From UBA1672 sp046542355 (GTDB lineage: Bacteria; Pseudomonadota; Alphaproteobacteria; Micavibrionales; Micavibrionaceae), in the NCBI GenBank assembly GCA_046542355.1, contig JBKHBN010000002.1, positions 50,982 to 114,981 of the forward strand: DNA of 64,000 nucleotides, read 5' to 3'. Shown here piece by piece: positions 16,080-25,602 of this stretch. Each line of letters begins with the position of its first letter. Position 1 is the stretch's first letter. A program made the translations under genes and the position numbers. The notes under the pieces were generated by a model, which saw only the letters and a list, made by a program, of their open reading frames with translations, was not told the origin of the DNA and ran no database searches.

Positions 16080-17780
16080 ATGATAAATCTTAATTTTCCC
16101 GTGCGCGCAGCTCTACTGGCGCTCATATGTATAATCTTTGTTTCGAGTTTTTCTGCACAAGCCTCGGAAATAGAGGTCGATAGCCAGATAACAGCAGCGA
16201 CAGTATATAATGATCGTGCAACGCTTACGCGCAAGGCGAAAGTAAAGTTGCCTGCCGGAGCGCAGACACTCATTTTTAAAGGATTGCCGCTCAATATCTA
16301 TACGGATTCGCTGCGCGCGCAAGGAACCTCTTCGGCCAATGTTATATTCGGAGCGCTGGAACATCGCCGCGAATCTTTTGAAGATTATATTGTGCCGCGC
16401 GAAAAAGAGCTAAACGCGCAAATTGAAAAGCTGGAAGATCAAAACAAGGCGCACAATGCGGAAAAAAGAGCGTTATCCTCCGCAAGAGAGTTCCTTGAGA
16501 ATATAGGAAAGACAGCAGTTTTACGGGAAAATGAGCAAATCGCCAGACTTGAGCTTGACCCCGAATCATGGGCAGGTGCGGCAGAGGGGCTCTCGGCAAA
16601 ACTGTCTGAAAATATGAAAGCAGCGCTCGCGCTGGACATAAAAATGCGTAACAACAAGGAAGAAATTGAAAAACTGCGCAATGAACTGCGGGGCTTACGC
16701 ACAGGTCAAAAGCAAAGCTACGCAGTGAGCTTGCCCCTTGAAGCGGACAAAGCCACAACGCTGGACGTAGAGCTGGTTTATCAGATATCCAACGCAAGCT
16801 GGCAACCTGCCTATGATGCCCGCCTTGATGTTGGAAGCCAGGACCTTGAACTCATACAGTATGCTCAGGTGAACCAGAAAACAGGAGAGGACTGGGAAGA
16901 TATTACATTAACGCTATCCACAGCCCGCCCCAGCCGCGGCGCCGGTCTGCCCGATCTTGCAACGCATTGGGTCTCACTTCATGAACAAAGAACATATGAT
17001 AAAGCACGCGCTCAGATGTTCGGTGCAAACACAGCCGCATCAGGACACCCGCAAGCGGCAATGATGGAAACTATGGCCATGGCAAACAGCGTCAATGAAC
17101 AGGCAAGAGCGCCTAAGCGCGCGCGCTTTCAAACCGCCAGAATTGATACGCAAGGGTTCATTGGTCAATATGTGATCCCCGGGCCGGTAGACGTCAAGGC
17201 CGATGGAACAAGGGCAAAAGTGCTGGTTGGCTCATTTGAGACTGACAATACGCTGGAGATACAAGTCAAACCTCAATACGACACAAACGGATATCTAGTA
17301 GCAAAAGCAACATTAAAGGGGGAATCGCCCGCGCTTCCCGGCAAGGTCTCTCTGTTTCGTGACGGCGCATATATCGGGCAAAGCCACACGGAAATGCTGC
17401 GTCCGGGCGATGAAACCGAGCTGGCTTTTGGCATTGATGACAATATTACTGTAACGCGCAATATGTTGACAGACAAGAAAAGCGAATCTGGCATGATCAC
17501 GAAAAGCACAATTTTGGAGCGAAGCTTCACAACGCGCATCAAAAATCTGCATAAAAAGCCTGTATCTCTGGTTGTTCTGGAGACGATCCCTGTACCAAGA
17601 AACGAACGCATCGTCGTTGAAATTTTGGAAAACAAAACCACAAAAGGCTATGACCAAGATGTTGATGATGTTAAGGGATTGTTGCGCTGGAGCACAAAAC
17701 TGCCCTCTAAAGAAGTGGCGGAAATTAATTTGGGCTGGAGCGTGTCATGGCCAAAAGATAGTGTGATATCTGGGCTGTAG
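16080..17780 (+). CDS. Exported DUF4139 / DUF4140 protein (MuiA-like)
   Basis: The 566-residue product begins with a signal peptide (about 1-28, ending SAQA), then a DUF4140-type N-terminal domain with the pattern ATVYNDRATLTRKAKVKLPA (about 38-57), a long coiled coil (about 105-210), and a C-terminal DUF4139 beta-rich domain with VELVYQISNASWQPAYDARL and GEDWEDITLTLSTARP. This architecture is that of the 'mucoidy inhibitor' MuiA family, whose biochemical activity is not established. It is probably periplasmic. It stands alone between a convergent hypothetical gene and cckA, with no evident operon partner. Confidence 0.8.
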   Translation: MINLNFPVRAALLALICIIFVSSFSAQASEIEVDSQITAATVYNDRATLTRKAKVKLPAGAQTLIFKGLPLNIYTDSLRAQGTSSANVIFGALEHRRESFEDYIVPREKELNAQIEKLEDQNKAHNAEKRALSSAREFLENIGKTAVLRENEQIARLELDPESWAGAAEGLSAKLSENMKAALALDIKMRNNKEEIEKLRNELRGLRTGQKQSYAVSLPLEADKATTLDVELVYQISNASWQPAYDARLDVGSQDLELIQYAQVNQKTGEDWEDITLTLSTARPSRGAGLPDLATHWVSLHEQRTYDKARAQMFGANTAASGHPQAAMMETMAMANSVNEQARAPKRARFQTARIDTQGFIGQYVIPGPVDVKADGTRAKVLVGSFETDNTLEIQVKPQYDTNGYLVAKATLKGESPALPGKVSLFRDGAYIGQSHTEMLRPGDETELAFGIDDNITVTRNMLTDKKSESGMITKSTILERSFTTRIKNLHKKPVSLVVLETIPVPRNERIVVEILENKTTKGYDQDVDDVKGLLRWSTKLPSKEVAEINLGWSVSWPKDSVISGL

Positions 17781-17866
17781 CAACCCGCGAGCCGACATGT
17801 TATAATGTCGCGCTGCCAACGAACGAGGCGGCGCTTACCCTTGCATGCCACGATAAAGATGCTCCA

Positions 17867-20368
17867 ATGAACACAGATTATACAGAATTTGTAAATCGTT
17901 ACCGCCGGAAAACCAAACCCTTCACGCCAAAAAAGAGCAATCAGATTCATCTGGCCTTATTGGTTGGCGTTGTGTGTCTTTATGTCATATCAATGATATA
18001 TATCGTCTCCCAGATGCACATGAGCCAGAGTACTGTGATTTTGGCTATATGTGTGTTTTTGATGGCCAGCGCGCTGGCTTACGCCACGCGGCGCACGCAG
18101 GCTTTGCTCAAACGGCAGGAAAAAGGATTAATCTTGCTCAATGAGGTTTTCGAGAGCAGCCGCGGCGGGCGTATGATTACAGACGGATCTGATAACACGC
18201 TGCATTGTAATACAAAATTCAAAGAGATCTGCACGCCCCAGCAGCCCGGAACCTACGCCGGACTGGTTGATATGTTCTCCAGCAATGACAAGGCCGCTAC
18301 CTTGTTCGAGGCACTATCGGAAAAAGCACATAACGGGGTTGCCGATTCTATAGAACTTTACTGCCAAAAGCAGGACTATGAAGGCTGGTATCAGGTTTCC
18401 GCCCAGCCCGTTCCCGGGCACGCTGGTTTTATACACTGGCGAATCGATAATGTTACAGAGCGCTACACCGCCGATCGTGCAGTGCGTGATGAGCGCGAGA
18501 AATTGATAGACTTCACCGATAATGCGCCCGTTGGCTTTTTCTCCGTTGATGAAAGCGGGCAATTTGTTTTTGCCAATGCAACGCTGGCGCGCTGGCTGGG
18601 TGTTGATCTGCAAGAGCTGCTTGACAAGGAATACGTGCACACATACCTGCTTAACCCGCCCAAAAAGGGCAAGCCTTATGATCTGATAGATAAGGGCGGC
18701 GATAAGCAGCTTGTTGAAGTTGAAATGAAAGGAGCTGGAGGTAAAACATTTCTGGCTTCAATTAACCAAAGCATTATGGTTGATAAAAACGCCAAGGTCA
18801 GAACGCGCGCTGTTGTCCACGATCTAACGTCCGAGCACGAGATGCGCCGTGCACTCAAAGCCTCGGAAGACCGGTTCTTGCGGTTTTATGAAGAAGCCCC
18901 TCTGGGCATCATTCTGGTGAATAATGACGGGCTGATCGAAGACTGTAATAGCCAGTTTGCCCATATGATAGGTCAAACGCGCAGTGCAATTGAAAAAACG
19001 CACTTTAAGCTTCTCATTGCCGATGAAGATCGCGAGCGCGTACTCGAGACTATGAAGAAGATGCAAAAAGGCCAGAGCATGAAAGAAGCGCTGGAGGTTT
19101 CTTTGCAAGGACAAGATAGCAGCAAGGTTTCAACGCAGCTTCATGCAAGACACCTGACAGATAACGGGGTTACAGTACTACATTTTATAGATGTCACAGA
19201 CAAAAAAGCACTGGAGCAGCAATTTGTACAATCCCAGAAAATGCAGGCCGTCGGTCAGCTCGCAGGTGGTATAGCGCATGATTTTAATAATCTTCTCACA
19301 GCCATCATTGGCTTTTGTGACCTGCTGCTATTGCGTCACAGACCCGGCGATCCGTCTTTTGGCGATATCATGCAGATCAAGCAAAACTCAAACCGCGCCT
19401 CAAATCTCGTTAGACAGCTTCTGGCCTTCTCGCGCCAGCAAACACTTAGGCCGCGCGTGCATGATATAACTGATATTCTAACCGAACTTTCGCATCTATT
19501 GCGCCGCCTCATCGGGGCTACGATTGAACTGGATATGACCCACGGCTCTGATTTGGGGCTGGTCAAGGTTGATGAAGGACAAATGGAACAGGTGCTGATT
19601 AACCTGGCCGTAAACGCTCGTGATGCAATGAAAGGTCAAGGATACTTATCTATCACAACCGAAAATTTTACCAATAAGGAAGAGTTGAGCGTTATAGAAG
19701 AAAAAATGCCGCCGGGGCACTGGGTGCTGATTAAGGTCACCGATACGGGATGCGGTATATCAAAAGACAATATCAGCCGGATCTTGGAGCCGTTCTTTAC
19801 CACAAAAGCAGTGGGAGAGGGCACGGGGCTGGGGCTTGCAACCGTCTATGGCATTATCCGCCAGACTGGCGGTTTCCTGGATATAGAAAGCGAGATAGGA
19901 AAGGGGACAACATTCTTCATTTATCTGCCACGCATATCGGAAACAGAAGAAGAAGAGGATATGCCCGCAGCAGAAGAAAAAAATGCAAGCAAAGACTTAA
20001 CCGGATCGGAATGCATTTTGCTGGTGGAAGACGAAACTGCCGTGCGCACCTTCGCGCAAAGGGCTTTGGTCAATAAGGGCTATGAGGTACTAAGCGCTGA
20101 AAACGGCGAAATTGCGCTGGAGATGCTCCAGGAAGAAGGGCTGGATAAAATCGATCTTCTGGTCACAGATGTAGTGATGCCCGGAATTGACGGGCCAACT
20201 TTGGCACAGCGTGTCCGTCAAAGCAGCCCGAACCTGAAGATTATTTTTATGTCGGGTTATACCGAAGATAAATTGAAAGAATATATGGGAGATAACACAT
20301 ATTTCCTACCCAAACCATTCACCCTTAAAGGGCTTGCCGCCAAGGTTAAGGATGTATTGGGTGTGTAA
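17867..20368 (+). CDS. cckA: Cell-cycle hybrid histidine kinase CckA
   Basis: CckA phosphorylates ChpT and through it CtrA and CpdR, linking cell cycle, motility and development in alphaproteobacteria. The 833-residue product has two membrane helices (about 24-50 and 55-73), PAS-type sensor domains (about 85-190, 200-320 and 325-450), a HisKA domain with phosphorylated His471 in LAGGIAHDFNNLLTAIIGF, an HATPase domain with the DTGCGISKDN and GTGLGLATVYGI boxes, and a receiver with phosphoacceptor D768. The kinase core sequence is close to that of known CckA. The N-terminal methionine at 17867 is used. No ctrA or chpT is in this window. It directly precedes the SOS-controlled recA. Confidence 0.93.
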   Translation: MNTDYTEFVNRYRRKTKPFTPKKSNQIHLALLVGVVCLYVISMIYIVSQMHMSQSTVILAICVFLMASALAYATRRTQALLKRQEKGLILLNEVFESSRGGRMITDGSDNTLHCNTKFKEICTPQQPGTYAGLVDMFSSNDKAATLFEALSEKAHNGVADSIELYCQKQDYEGWYQVSAQPVPGHAGFIHWRIDNVTERYTADRAVRDEREKLIDFTDNAPVGFFSVDESGQFVFANATLARWLGVDLQELLDKEYVHTYLLNPPKKGKPYDLIDKGGDKQLVEVEMKGAGGKTFLASINQSIMVDKNAKVRTRAVVHDLTSEHEMRRALKASEDRFLRFYEEAPLGIILVNNDGLIEDCNSQFAHMIGQTRSAIEKTHFKLLIADEDRERVLETMKKMQKGQSMKEALEVSLQGQDSSKVSTQLHARHLTDNGVTVLHFIDVTDKKALEQQFVQSQKMQAVGQLAGGIAHDFNNLLTAIIGFCDLLLLRHRPGDPSFGDIMQIKQNSNRASNLVRQLLAFSRQQTLRPRVHDITDILTELSHLLRRLIGATIELDMTHGSDLGLVKVDEGQMEQVLINLAVNARDAMKGQGYLSITTENFTNKEELSVIEEKMPPGHWVLIKVTDTGCGISKDNISRILEPFFTTKAVGEGTGLGLATVYGIIRQTGGFLDIESEIGKGTTFFIYLPRISETEEEEDMPAAEEKNASKDLTGSECILLVEDETAVRTFAQRALVNKGYEVLSAENGEIALEMLQEEGLDKIDLLVTDVVMPGIDGPTLAQRVRQSSPNLKIIFMSGYTEDKLKEYMGDNTYFLPKPFTLKGLAAKVKDVLGV

Positions 20369-20387
20369 CAGCATGGCGCATTATTTT

Positions 20388-20402
20388 GTTCACCATATGT
20401 TC
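20388..20402 (+). promoter_or_regulatory. LexA (SOS) operator upstream of recA
   Basis: GTTC at 20388-20391 and GTTC at 20399-20402 are separated by exactly seven bases (ACCATAT), which is the direct-repeat LexA box of alphaproteobacteria. A good -35 hexamer (TTGACA, 20412-20417) follows ten bases later, so LexA bound here would block RNA polymerase at recA. The -10 element is not clear. Confidence 0.9.
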
Positions 20403-20572
20403 ACAATTGGCTTGACACAAGAATAAAAGTAGAACATTGTGATGTGTATAAGCGCATAAGAGCGAGCGCTTATATATTGAATGGCACAACCAACTATGCG
20501 ACAAGAGACACAAATGCTATGAATACGAAACGATGCCACCAAGACAGCGAGAATACGAGTAAGGATATAGAT

Positions 20573-21628
20573 ATGACACAAAATAACGCCGAAAAACAAA
20601 AAGCCTTGGATGCAGCTCTTTCCCAGATTGAGCGAGCCTTCGGAAAAGGCTCTATCATGAAGATGAATGACGGCCAGAAAATAGAGGTGGAAGCGGTGTC
20701 TACAGGGTCTCTGGGGCTTGATATCGCCCTTGGAATAGGTGGGTTGCCCCGTGGCCGTATTATTGAAATTTATGGCCCTGAAAGCTCCGGTAAAACAACA
20801 ATGGCGCTCCATGCGATTGCAGAAGCGCAAAAAAGCGGTGGAACTTGTGCAATTATTGATGCTGAACATGCGCTTGATCCCGGCTATGCTAAAAAACTAG
20901 GCGTTGATATTGACAATCTCCTGATCTCTCAGCCCGACGCAGGGGAGCAGGCTTTGGAGATTACCGATACGCTCGTGCGTTCAGGAGCACTGGATGTGCT
21001 GGTTATTGATTCGGTGGCGGCGCTTGTACCGCGCGCTGAACTGGAAGGGGAAATGGGAGACAGCCATATGGGGCTGCAGGCACGCTTGATGTCTCAGGCC
21101 TTGCGCAAACTCACAGGCTCTATTTCCCGTTCACGAACAGTTGTAATTTTCATCAACCAGATTCGCATGAAAATCGGTGTGATGTTTGGCTCTCCTGAAA
21201 CCACAACCGGGGGAAACGCATTAAAATTTTATTCTTCCGTACGTCTTGATATTCGCCGCATTGGAGCAATCAAGGACAAAGACGAGATCATAGGCAACCA
21301 GACCCGCGTCAAGGTCGTGAAGAATAAAATGGCACCCCCTTTTCGTCAGGTTGAGTTTGATATCATGTATGGTGAAGGAATATCCAAGCTGGGAGAATTG
21401 ATCGACCTTGGAGTGAAAGCTAATCTCGTTGATAAGGCTGGATCATGGTTTTCCTACGAGGATCAGCGCATCGGTCAGGGGCGGGAAAACGTAAAGAAAT
21501 TTTTCCGTGAAAATCCTGAAATCGCTGCCAAGCTGGAAAAGCAAATCCGTGGAGATGCCGGCCTTATTGCCGAGGATATGCTAGGCGGCGTAGATGGAAC
21601 CGATAAAGCCGCAAATGATGAGGCCTAG
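20573..21628 (+). CDS. recA: Recombinase RecA
   Basis: RecA forms filaments on single-stranded DNA, promotes strand exchange and stimulates LexA self-cleavage. From the ATG at 20573 the product is 351 residues, the usual RecA length, with Walker A GPESSGKTT, Walker B LDVLVIDSVAALVP, loop L2 around GGNALKFYSSVRLDIRR and the family-typical C-terminal region. The frame is open 43 codons further upstream, but that part would overlap the promoter, and AAGGA lies seven bases before 20573. It is preceded by a LexA box at 20388-20402. The 185 bases after it, before smpB, hold no gene that I can support. Confidence 0.98.
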   Translation: MTQNNAEKQKALDAALSQIERAFGKGSIMKMNDGQKIEVEAVSTGSLGLDIALGIGGLPRGRIIEIYGPESSGKTTMALHAIAEAQKSGGTCAIIDAEHALDPGYAKKLGVDIDNLLISQPDAGEQALEITDTLVRSGALDVLVIDSVAALVPRAELEGEMGDSHMGLQARLMSQALRKLTGSISRSRTVVIFINQIRMKIGVMFGSPETTTGGNALKFYSSVRLDIRRIGAIKDKDEIIGNQTRVKVVKNKMAPPFRQVEFDIMYGEGISKLGELIDLGVKANLVDKAGSWFSYEDQRIGQGRENVKKFFRENPEIAAKLEKQIRGDAGLIAEDMLGGVDGTDKAANDEA

Positions 21629-21813
21629 AAAAACGGCCAAATGAGCCCCTTTGAACAGTAAACAGCAGACCTCATTGTAAGGTAGTGAATTGGTCAAGGG
21701 ACATAAGAAGGAGAGGAAGAAATAACAATCCAGAAGCCTTCTGTGCAAAGGCTGCAAATGGCAAAGCTTTGCCCGTAACAATGACATACCCGCTCAGGAC
21801 AGATACAAAAACT

Positions 21814-22311
21814 CTACAGCTGATTTGTTTTCAACAGGCGCTGTTTTTGTTTGTTCCAGTCACGTTTTTTCTGCGTCTCGCGCTTATCGTGCAGCTTCTT
21901 GCCTTTGGCTAGAGCAATTTCCAGCTTCACCTTGCCGCGCGCATCAAAATAAAGACGCGTTGCAACAATGCTCATCCCCTCACGGGAAACAGAGCCAATA
22001 AGCTTGTTAATCTCACGCTTGTGCAATAAAAGCTTGCGCGGTCTTTTCGGGTCATGCTGCAAATGCGCTCCGGCTTGCTGGTATTCAGGGATATTGGCAT
22101 TAAACAGCCATAGCTCTCCATCCTTGGGTCCAACGTAGGATTCCTTGATGCTGCACTGCCCAAGACGCAAAGACTTGACCTCTGTGCCTTTAAGCATAAT
22201 TCCGGCTTCAAAATGATCGTGCAACTCGTAATCAAACCGCGCTTTTTTATTATCACCCACGGTTTGACTCGTCGAGATCATGCCGGATTTTTTTTTATTC
22301 TTTTTGGACAT
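21814..22311 (-). CDS. smpB: tmRNA-binding protein SmpB
   Basis: SmpB delivers tmRNA to stalled ribosomes for trans-translation. The 165-residue product shows the family motifs NKKARFDYELHDHFEAGI, LKGTEVKSLR and the basic C-terminal tail KKLHDKRETQKKRDW that enters the mRNA channel. It has a slightly extended Lys-rich N-terminus. It lies 50 bases downstream of dapA on the same strand, the dapA-smpB order seen in many alphaproteobacteria. No tmRNA gene is visible in the window. Confidence 0.96.
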   Translation of the reverse strand: MSKKNKKKSGMISTSQTVGDNKKARFDYELHDHFEAGIMLKGTEVKSLRLGQCSIKESYVGPKDGELWLFNANIPEYQQAGAHLQHDPKRPRKLLLHKREINKLIGSVSREGMSIVATRLYFDARGKVKLEIALAKGKKLHDKRETQKKRDWNKQKQRLLKTNQL

Positions 22312-22361
22312 CAGTACAATCTAGCCAGTATTTCCAGTCATTACAAAAATAAAATCCATGT

Positions 22362-23255
22362 CTATGCAGCCTTGGAGGCAACAGGCTTGATATTGGCATA
22401 TGCCAGAGCCGCATCCACCTTCTTTCGCGCCTGCGCCGAAGCAGATAACAGGGGTAAACGAACCTCATTATAGCAAAGACCAAGAACATGAGCTGCATAT
22501 TTGACTGGCGCCGGGTTGCTCTCACAAAACAGATCTCTGGCCAGCAAGTGCAAACGATCACGCAGCTCTTTGAATGTTTCCAGATCACCGCGCCGCCAGG
22601 CCTCTTGCATTGTTGCACATTCTTTAGGTGCAACATTAGAAACAACGGAAATACACCCGTGCCCGCCTTGGGCCAGAAATGACGCAGCGGTAACATCTTC
22701 GCCTGAAAGCTGACAAAAATCAGAGCCAATCACATGAAGCGTGCTCGCAACGCGGCTTAGATCACCAGTTGCATCCTTAACCCCGACAATATTGGGAAGC
22801 TTGGCAAGGCTGGCCATTGTCTCAACGCTCATATCAATAACGCAGCGCCCCGGAATATTGTAAATCACAATAGGCAGCGAAACGCCGTCATGAATTGTTT
22901 TATAATGAGCGATCAAAGCTTCTTGAGACGGCTTGTTATAATAAGGCGTTACTATTAACGCGGCATCAGCACCCACATCTTTTGCATGTTGGGTTAGCGA
23001 CAAAGCCTCTTTTGTATTATTTGAACCTGTTCCGGCAATAACTGGAATTCTTCCCTTGACCACATCGACACAACGCTTAACAATGGCATGATGTTCTTCA
23101 TGAGACAGGGTCGGGGATTCTCCGGTCGTACCACAGGGAACCAATGCATGCGTGCCATTTTCAATTTGCCATTCTATGAGCGTTTCATAGGCCGGCCAGT
23201 CGATCTCACCATTTTTAAACGGAGTAATCAACGCCGTGATGGAACCATAAAACAT
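22362..23255 (-). CDS. dapA: 4-hydroxy-tetrahydrodipicolinate synthase DapA
   Basis: DapA condenses pyruvate with aspartate semialdehyde in lysine and diaminopimelate synthesis. The 297-residue product has the TTGES motif (43-47), Tyr132 in IVIYNIPGR, and the Schiff-base Lys160 in VGVKDATGD, all at the positions expected for the family. AGAGAAAGAGAAG lies before the ATG. The divergent lytic transglycosylase starts only 30 bases away, so one gene's promoter must lie inside the other. Confidence 0.97.
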   Translation of the reverse strand: MFYGSITALITPFKNGEIDWPAYETLIEWQIENGTHALVPCGTTGESPTLSHEEHHAIVKRCVDVVKGRIPVIAGTGSNNTKEALSLTQHAKDVGADAALIVTPYYNKPSQEALIAHYKTIHDGVSLPIVIYNIPGRCVIDMSVETMASLAKLPNIVGVKDATGDLSRVASTLHVIGSDFCQLSGEDVTAASFLAQGGHGCISVVSNVAPKECATMQEAWRRGDLETFKELRDRLHLLARDLFCESNPAPVKYAAHVLGLCYNEVRLPLLSASAQARKKVDAALAYANIKPVASKAA

Positions 23256-23285
23256 AACTTCTCTTTCTCTTTACAGGTCTTGAAT

Positions 23286-25433
23286 ATGGGCAATAATCTA
23301 TCGCGTACAAAGGGTTTTGGCAAGAAGGGGCAAACCTTTCACGGGCAATCTGTATGGTCATACAAAAGAAAACATGTATTCTTTTCTTTTATGCTGCTTG
23401 CAGTGATAGCAGGCAGCGCAGCATATTCGCACCAAAATGCCTTTGCAACGCCTCCATATGATGCAAACTACACCGCAGAACTCGACCGTAATTACAGTAT
23501 ATTCTCCCGCAGGCAAACACACACAGCTAGAACGTTAACGGTAAGAGCGCTCCAGCTTATAGAGGAGGGGCGATGGGAAGACGGAGAAAATTTTATTGCG
23601 CAAAGTAAGGATCCTTTGGCCGCTAAAATATATCACTGGTTGCTACTTGGAAATACGGAAGATGGAGGATGGAACAATCGGCTGTTTATGCGGTTGTCTC
23701 AGTTTATCCGGCATAACCCTGAATGGCCCGGTGTTAAAGAAATGAAAGCGCGCGCTGAAGAGGTCATGCCCGACACATTATCAAATAATGAAGTTCTGGT
23801 CTGGTACGAAGAGTTCTCCCCTCAAAGTTTTGAGGGAATGACCAGATACGTGCAGGCCTTGATTATCGATGGGCAACATGAGCGCGCCAAAGAGATTTTG
23901 GCGCATTGGTGGGCAGGTTCAGATATCTCGCGCGCGCAGCAAAAACAGATTGTAAGTAATTACAAAGATTATCTGACACATGAAGCGCACAAAAAGCGCT
24001 GTGATGCCCTGTTATATAAGGGAGATTACGGCAACGCTCTGGCTCTTGCCGATCTCATCGGAGGCGGCTACCCCGCCTTGGCTAAGGCGCGCATGGCACT
24101 GGCGCAGAATAAGAACACGGGACATGCCGTGCGCATTGGCCGGATTCCAAAAGATCTGCTTAACGACCCGGGATTGTTATTCGAGCGCCTGCGCTGGCGC
24201 CGAAAACGTGATCTGGATCATGGTGCATTAGAAATTCTAGACAAAACCCCGCCAGCTGAATATGTACAAAATAAAGAACAATGGTGGAAAGAACGCCACA
24301 TCATGATTCGTCGCTTATTGGAAAGGGGGCAGTATCAAAAGGCTTATGAATTGGCCGCCGCGCATATTCAGGAAGACGGGTTTGCCTACGCTCAGGCACA
24401 ATGGGTCGCAGGGTGGTTGGCACTTCGCCTTATTCACAGACCAACAGAAGCCTATGAACGGTTTCGCGCACTTTATGCCAGAGTTATCACACCGGTTAGC
24501 AAATCACGCGCCGCATACTGGGCAGGGAGAGCCTCCGAGGATATGGGGCAAAGCGTTATGGCGCAAGGATGGTATAAAAAAGCCGCAGAATACAAGACGA
24601 CATTTTATGGTCAAATGGCAGCAGCCGCGCTCTCAATAGAAAATAAACTGCCACCAAGGCGCCTGCCTGCATTATCTGATTCACAACGTCAAAATTACGA
24701 ACGCTCAGAGCTTATTCAGGCTGCGGATATATTTAAGGAAGCAGGACAGAAAAAAAGATATGAATCCTTCATTGAAGCCTTCCTTAAAAAAGATTCTTCG
24801 CCAAAAGCATACAGGTTCGTTGCAGAACGCATTGCAGAGCAGGGAGATCGTCCTCTGGCCATAAAATTTGCTAAAACAGCAATGGAAAAGGGATATTTTT
24901 TGACAAAACAGTCTTATCCGACAATTACAAAACACCTGAAAAATATTCAGGACGCTGAGTGGGCGCTTATTCATGCCATAATACGTCAGGAAAGCATGTT
25001 CGATGTAAATGCCAGAAGCTTTGCCGGTGCGCTGGGATTAATGCAGATAATGCCTTCAACAGCAAAACATATAGCCAAAGCGACAAAAGTATCCTACCGG
25101 AAAAAATGGCTGACATTCAACCCGCAATATAACCTCAAACTCGGCTCCTGGTATATAGGAGAGCTTGTGCAGCGATATGATGGAAGTTATCCGCTGGCTA
25201 TTGCGGCTTATAACGCAGGGCCTAGCCGTGTATATGAGTGGTTGCAGGTTTTTGGAGATCCCCGTAAAGGGCAAGTGGATATGGTCGACTGGATAGAGCT
25301 AATTCCAATATATGAGACACGCAATTATATTCAGCGCGTAATGGAAAGCCTTTACATCTATCGTTTGAGATTAAAACACATACAAAGGAAACCGGAATTC
25401 CCGCTTCATGCCGATATCTATAACACCAAGTAA
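23286..25433 (+). CDS. slt: Soluble-type lytic murein transglycosylase (Slt family)
   Basis: The enzyme cleaves peptidoglycan glycan strands with formation of 1,6-anhydro ends. From ATG 23286 the product is 715 residues: a basic N-terminus, a membrane or signal segment (about 30-48), a long superhelical region of TPR-like repeats, and a C-terminal SLT domain with catalytic Glu569 in IIRQESMFDVNARS, then GALGLMQIMPSTA and AIAAYNAGPSRV. The frame stays open 66 codons further upstream antisense to dapA, but these have no signal sequence and are a chance extension. It is divergent from dapA with a 30-base gap. Confidence 0.93.
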   Translation: MGNNLSRTKGFGKKGQTFHGQSVWSYKRKHVFFSFMLLAVIAGSAAYSHQNAFATPPYDANYTAELDRNYSIFSRRQTHTARTLTVRALQLIEEGRWEDGENFIAQSKDPLAAKIYHWLLLGNTEDGGWNNRLFMRLSQFIRHNPEWPGVKEMKARAEEVMPDTLSNNEVLVWYEEFSPQSFEGMTRYVQALIIDGQHERAKEILAHWWAGSDISRAQQKQIVSNYKDYLTHEAHKKRCDALLYKGDYGNALALADLIGGGYPALAKARMALAQNKNTGHAVRIGRIPKDLLNDPGLLFERLRWRRKRDLDHGALEILDKTPPAEYVQNKEQWWKERHIMIRRLLERGQYQKAYELAAAHIQEDGFAYAQAQWVAGWLALRLIHRPTEAYERFRALYARVITPVSKSRAAYWAGRASEDMGQSVMAQGWYKKAAEYKTTFYGQMAAAALSIENKLPPRRLPALSDSQRQNYERSELIQAADIFKEAGQKKRYESFIEAFLKKDSSPKAYRFVAERIAEQGDRPLAIKFAKTAMEKGYFLTKQSYPTITKHLKNIQDAEWALIHAIIRQESMFDVNARSFAGALGLMQIMPSTAKHIAKATKVSYRKKWLTFNPQYNLKLGSWYIGELVQRYDGSYPLAIAAYNAGPSRVYEWLQVFGDPRKGQVDMVDWIELIPIYETRNYIQRVMESLYIYRLRLKHIQRKPEFPLHADIYNTK

Positions 25434-25524
25434 CCCTGCAAAACATTGATAACAATCATTGATTCCTGCCTATATTTGCTTTTCTGCATGCTTTTGGTTT
25501 TATGGATGCGCATACTATGCTAAA

Positions 25525-25544
25525 GTACAGAGCGCCTGCTGTAC
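25525..25544. promoter_or_regulatory. Inverted repeat in front of the LuxR-type regulator
   Basis: GTACAG (25525-25530) and CTGTAC (25539-25544) are perfect inverted repeats with eight bases between, about 60 bases before the response regulator start. The half-site spacing would suit a dimeric regulator, possibly the encoded one. There is no T-run after it, so it is not a terminator. Confidence 0.35.
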
Positions 25545-25602
25545 GCTCATACGTCAAAGGGGGCAGAACAACCATAAAATTTAACCTGTGCGAAGGAAGA
25601 AG

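Noticed and set aside
21629..21813. Possible tmRNA or small RNA between recA and smpB
   Set aside because: No tRNA-like ends and no tag reading frame are seen, and tmRNA is much longer than this gap.
23088..23285. Upstream extension of the lytic transglycosylase frame, antisense to dapA
   Set aside because: dapA is certain, and the extension has no signal sequence; the ATG at 23286 gives a normal N-terminus.
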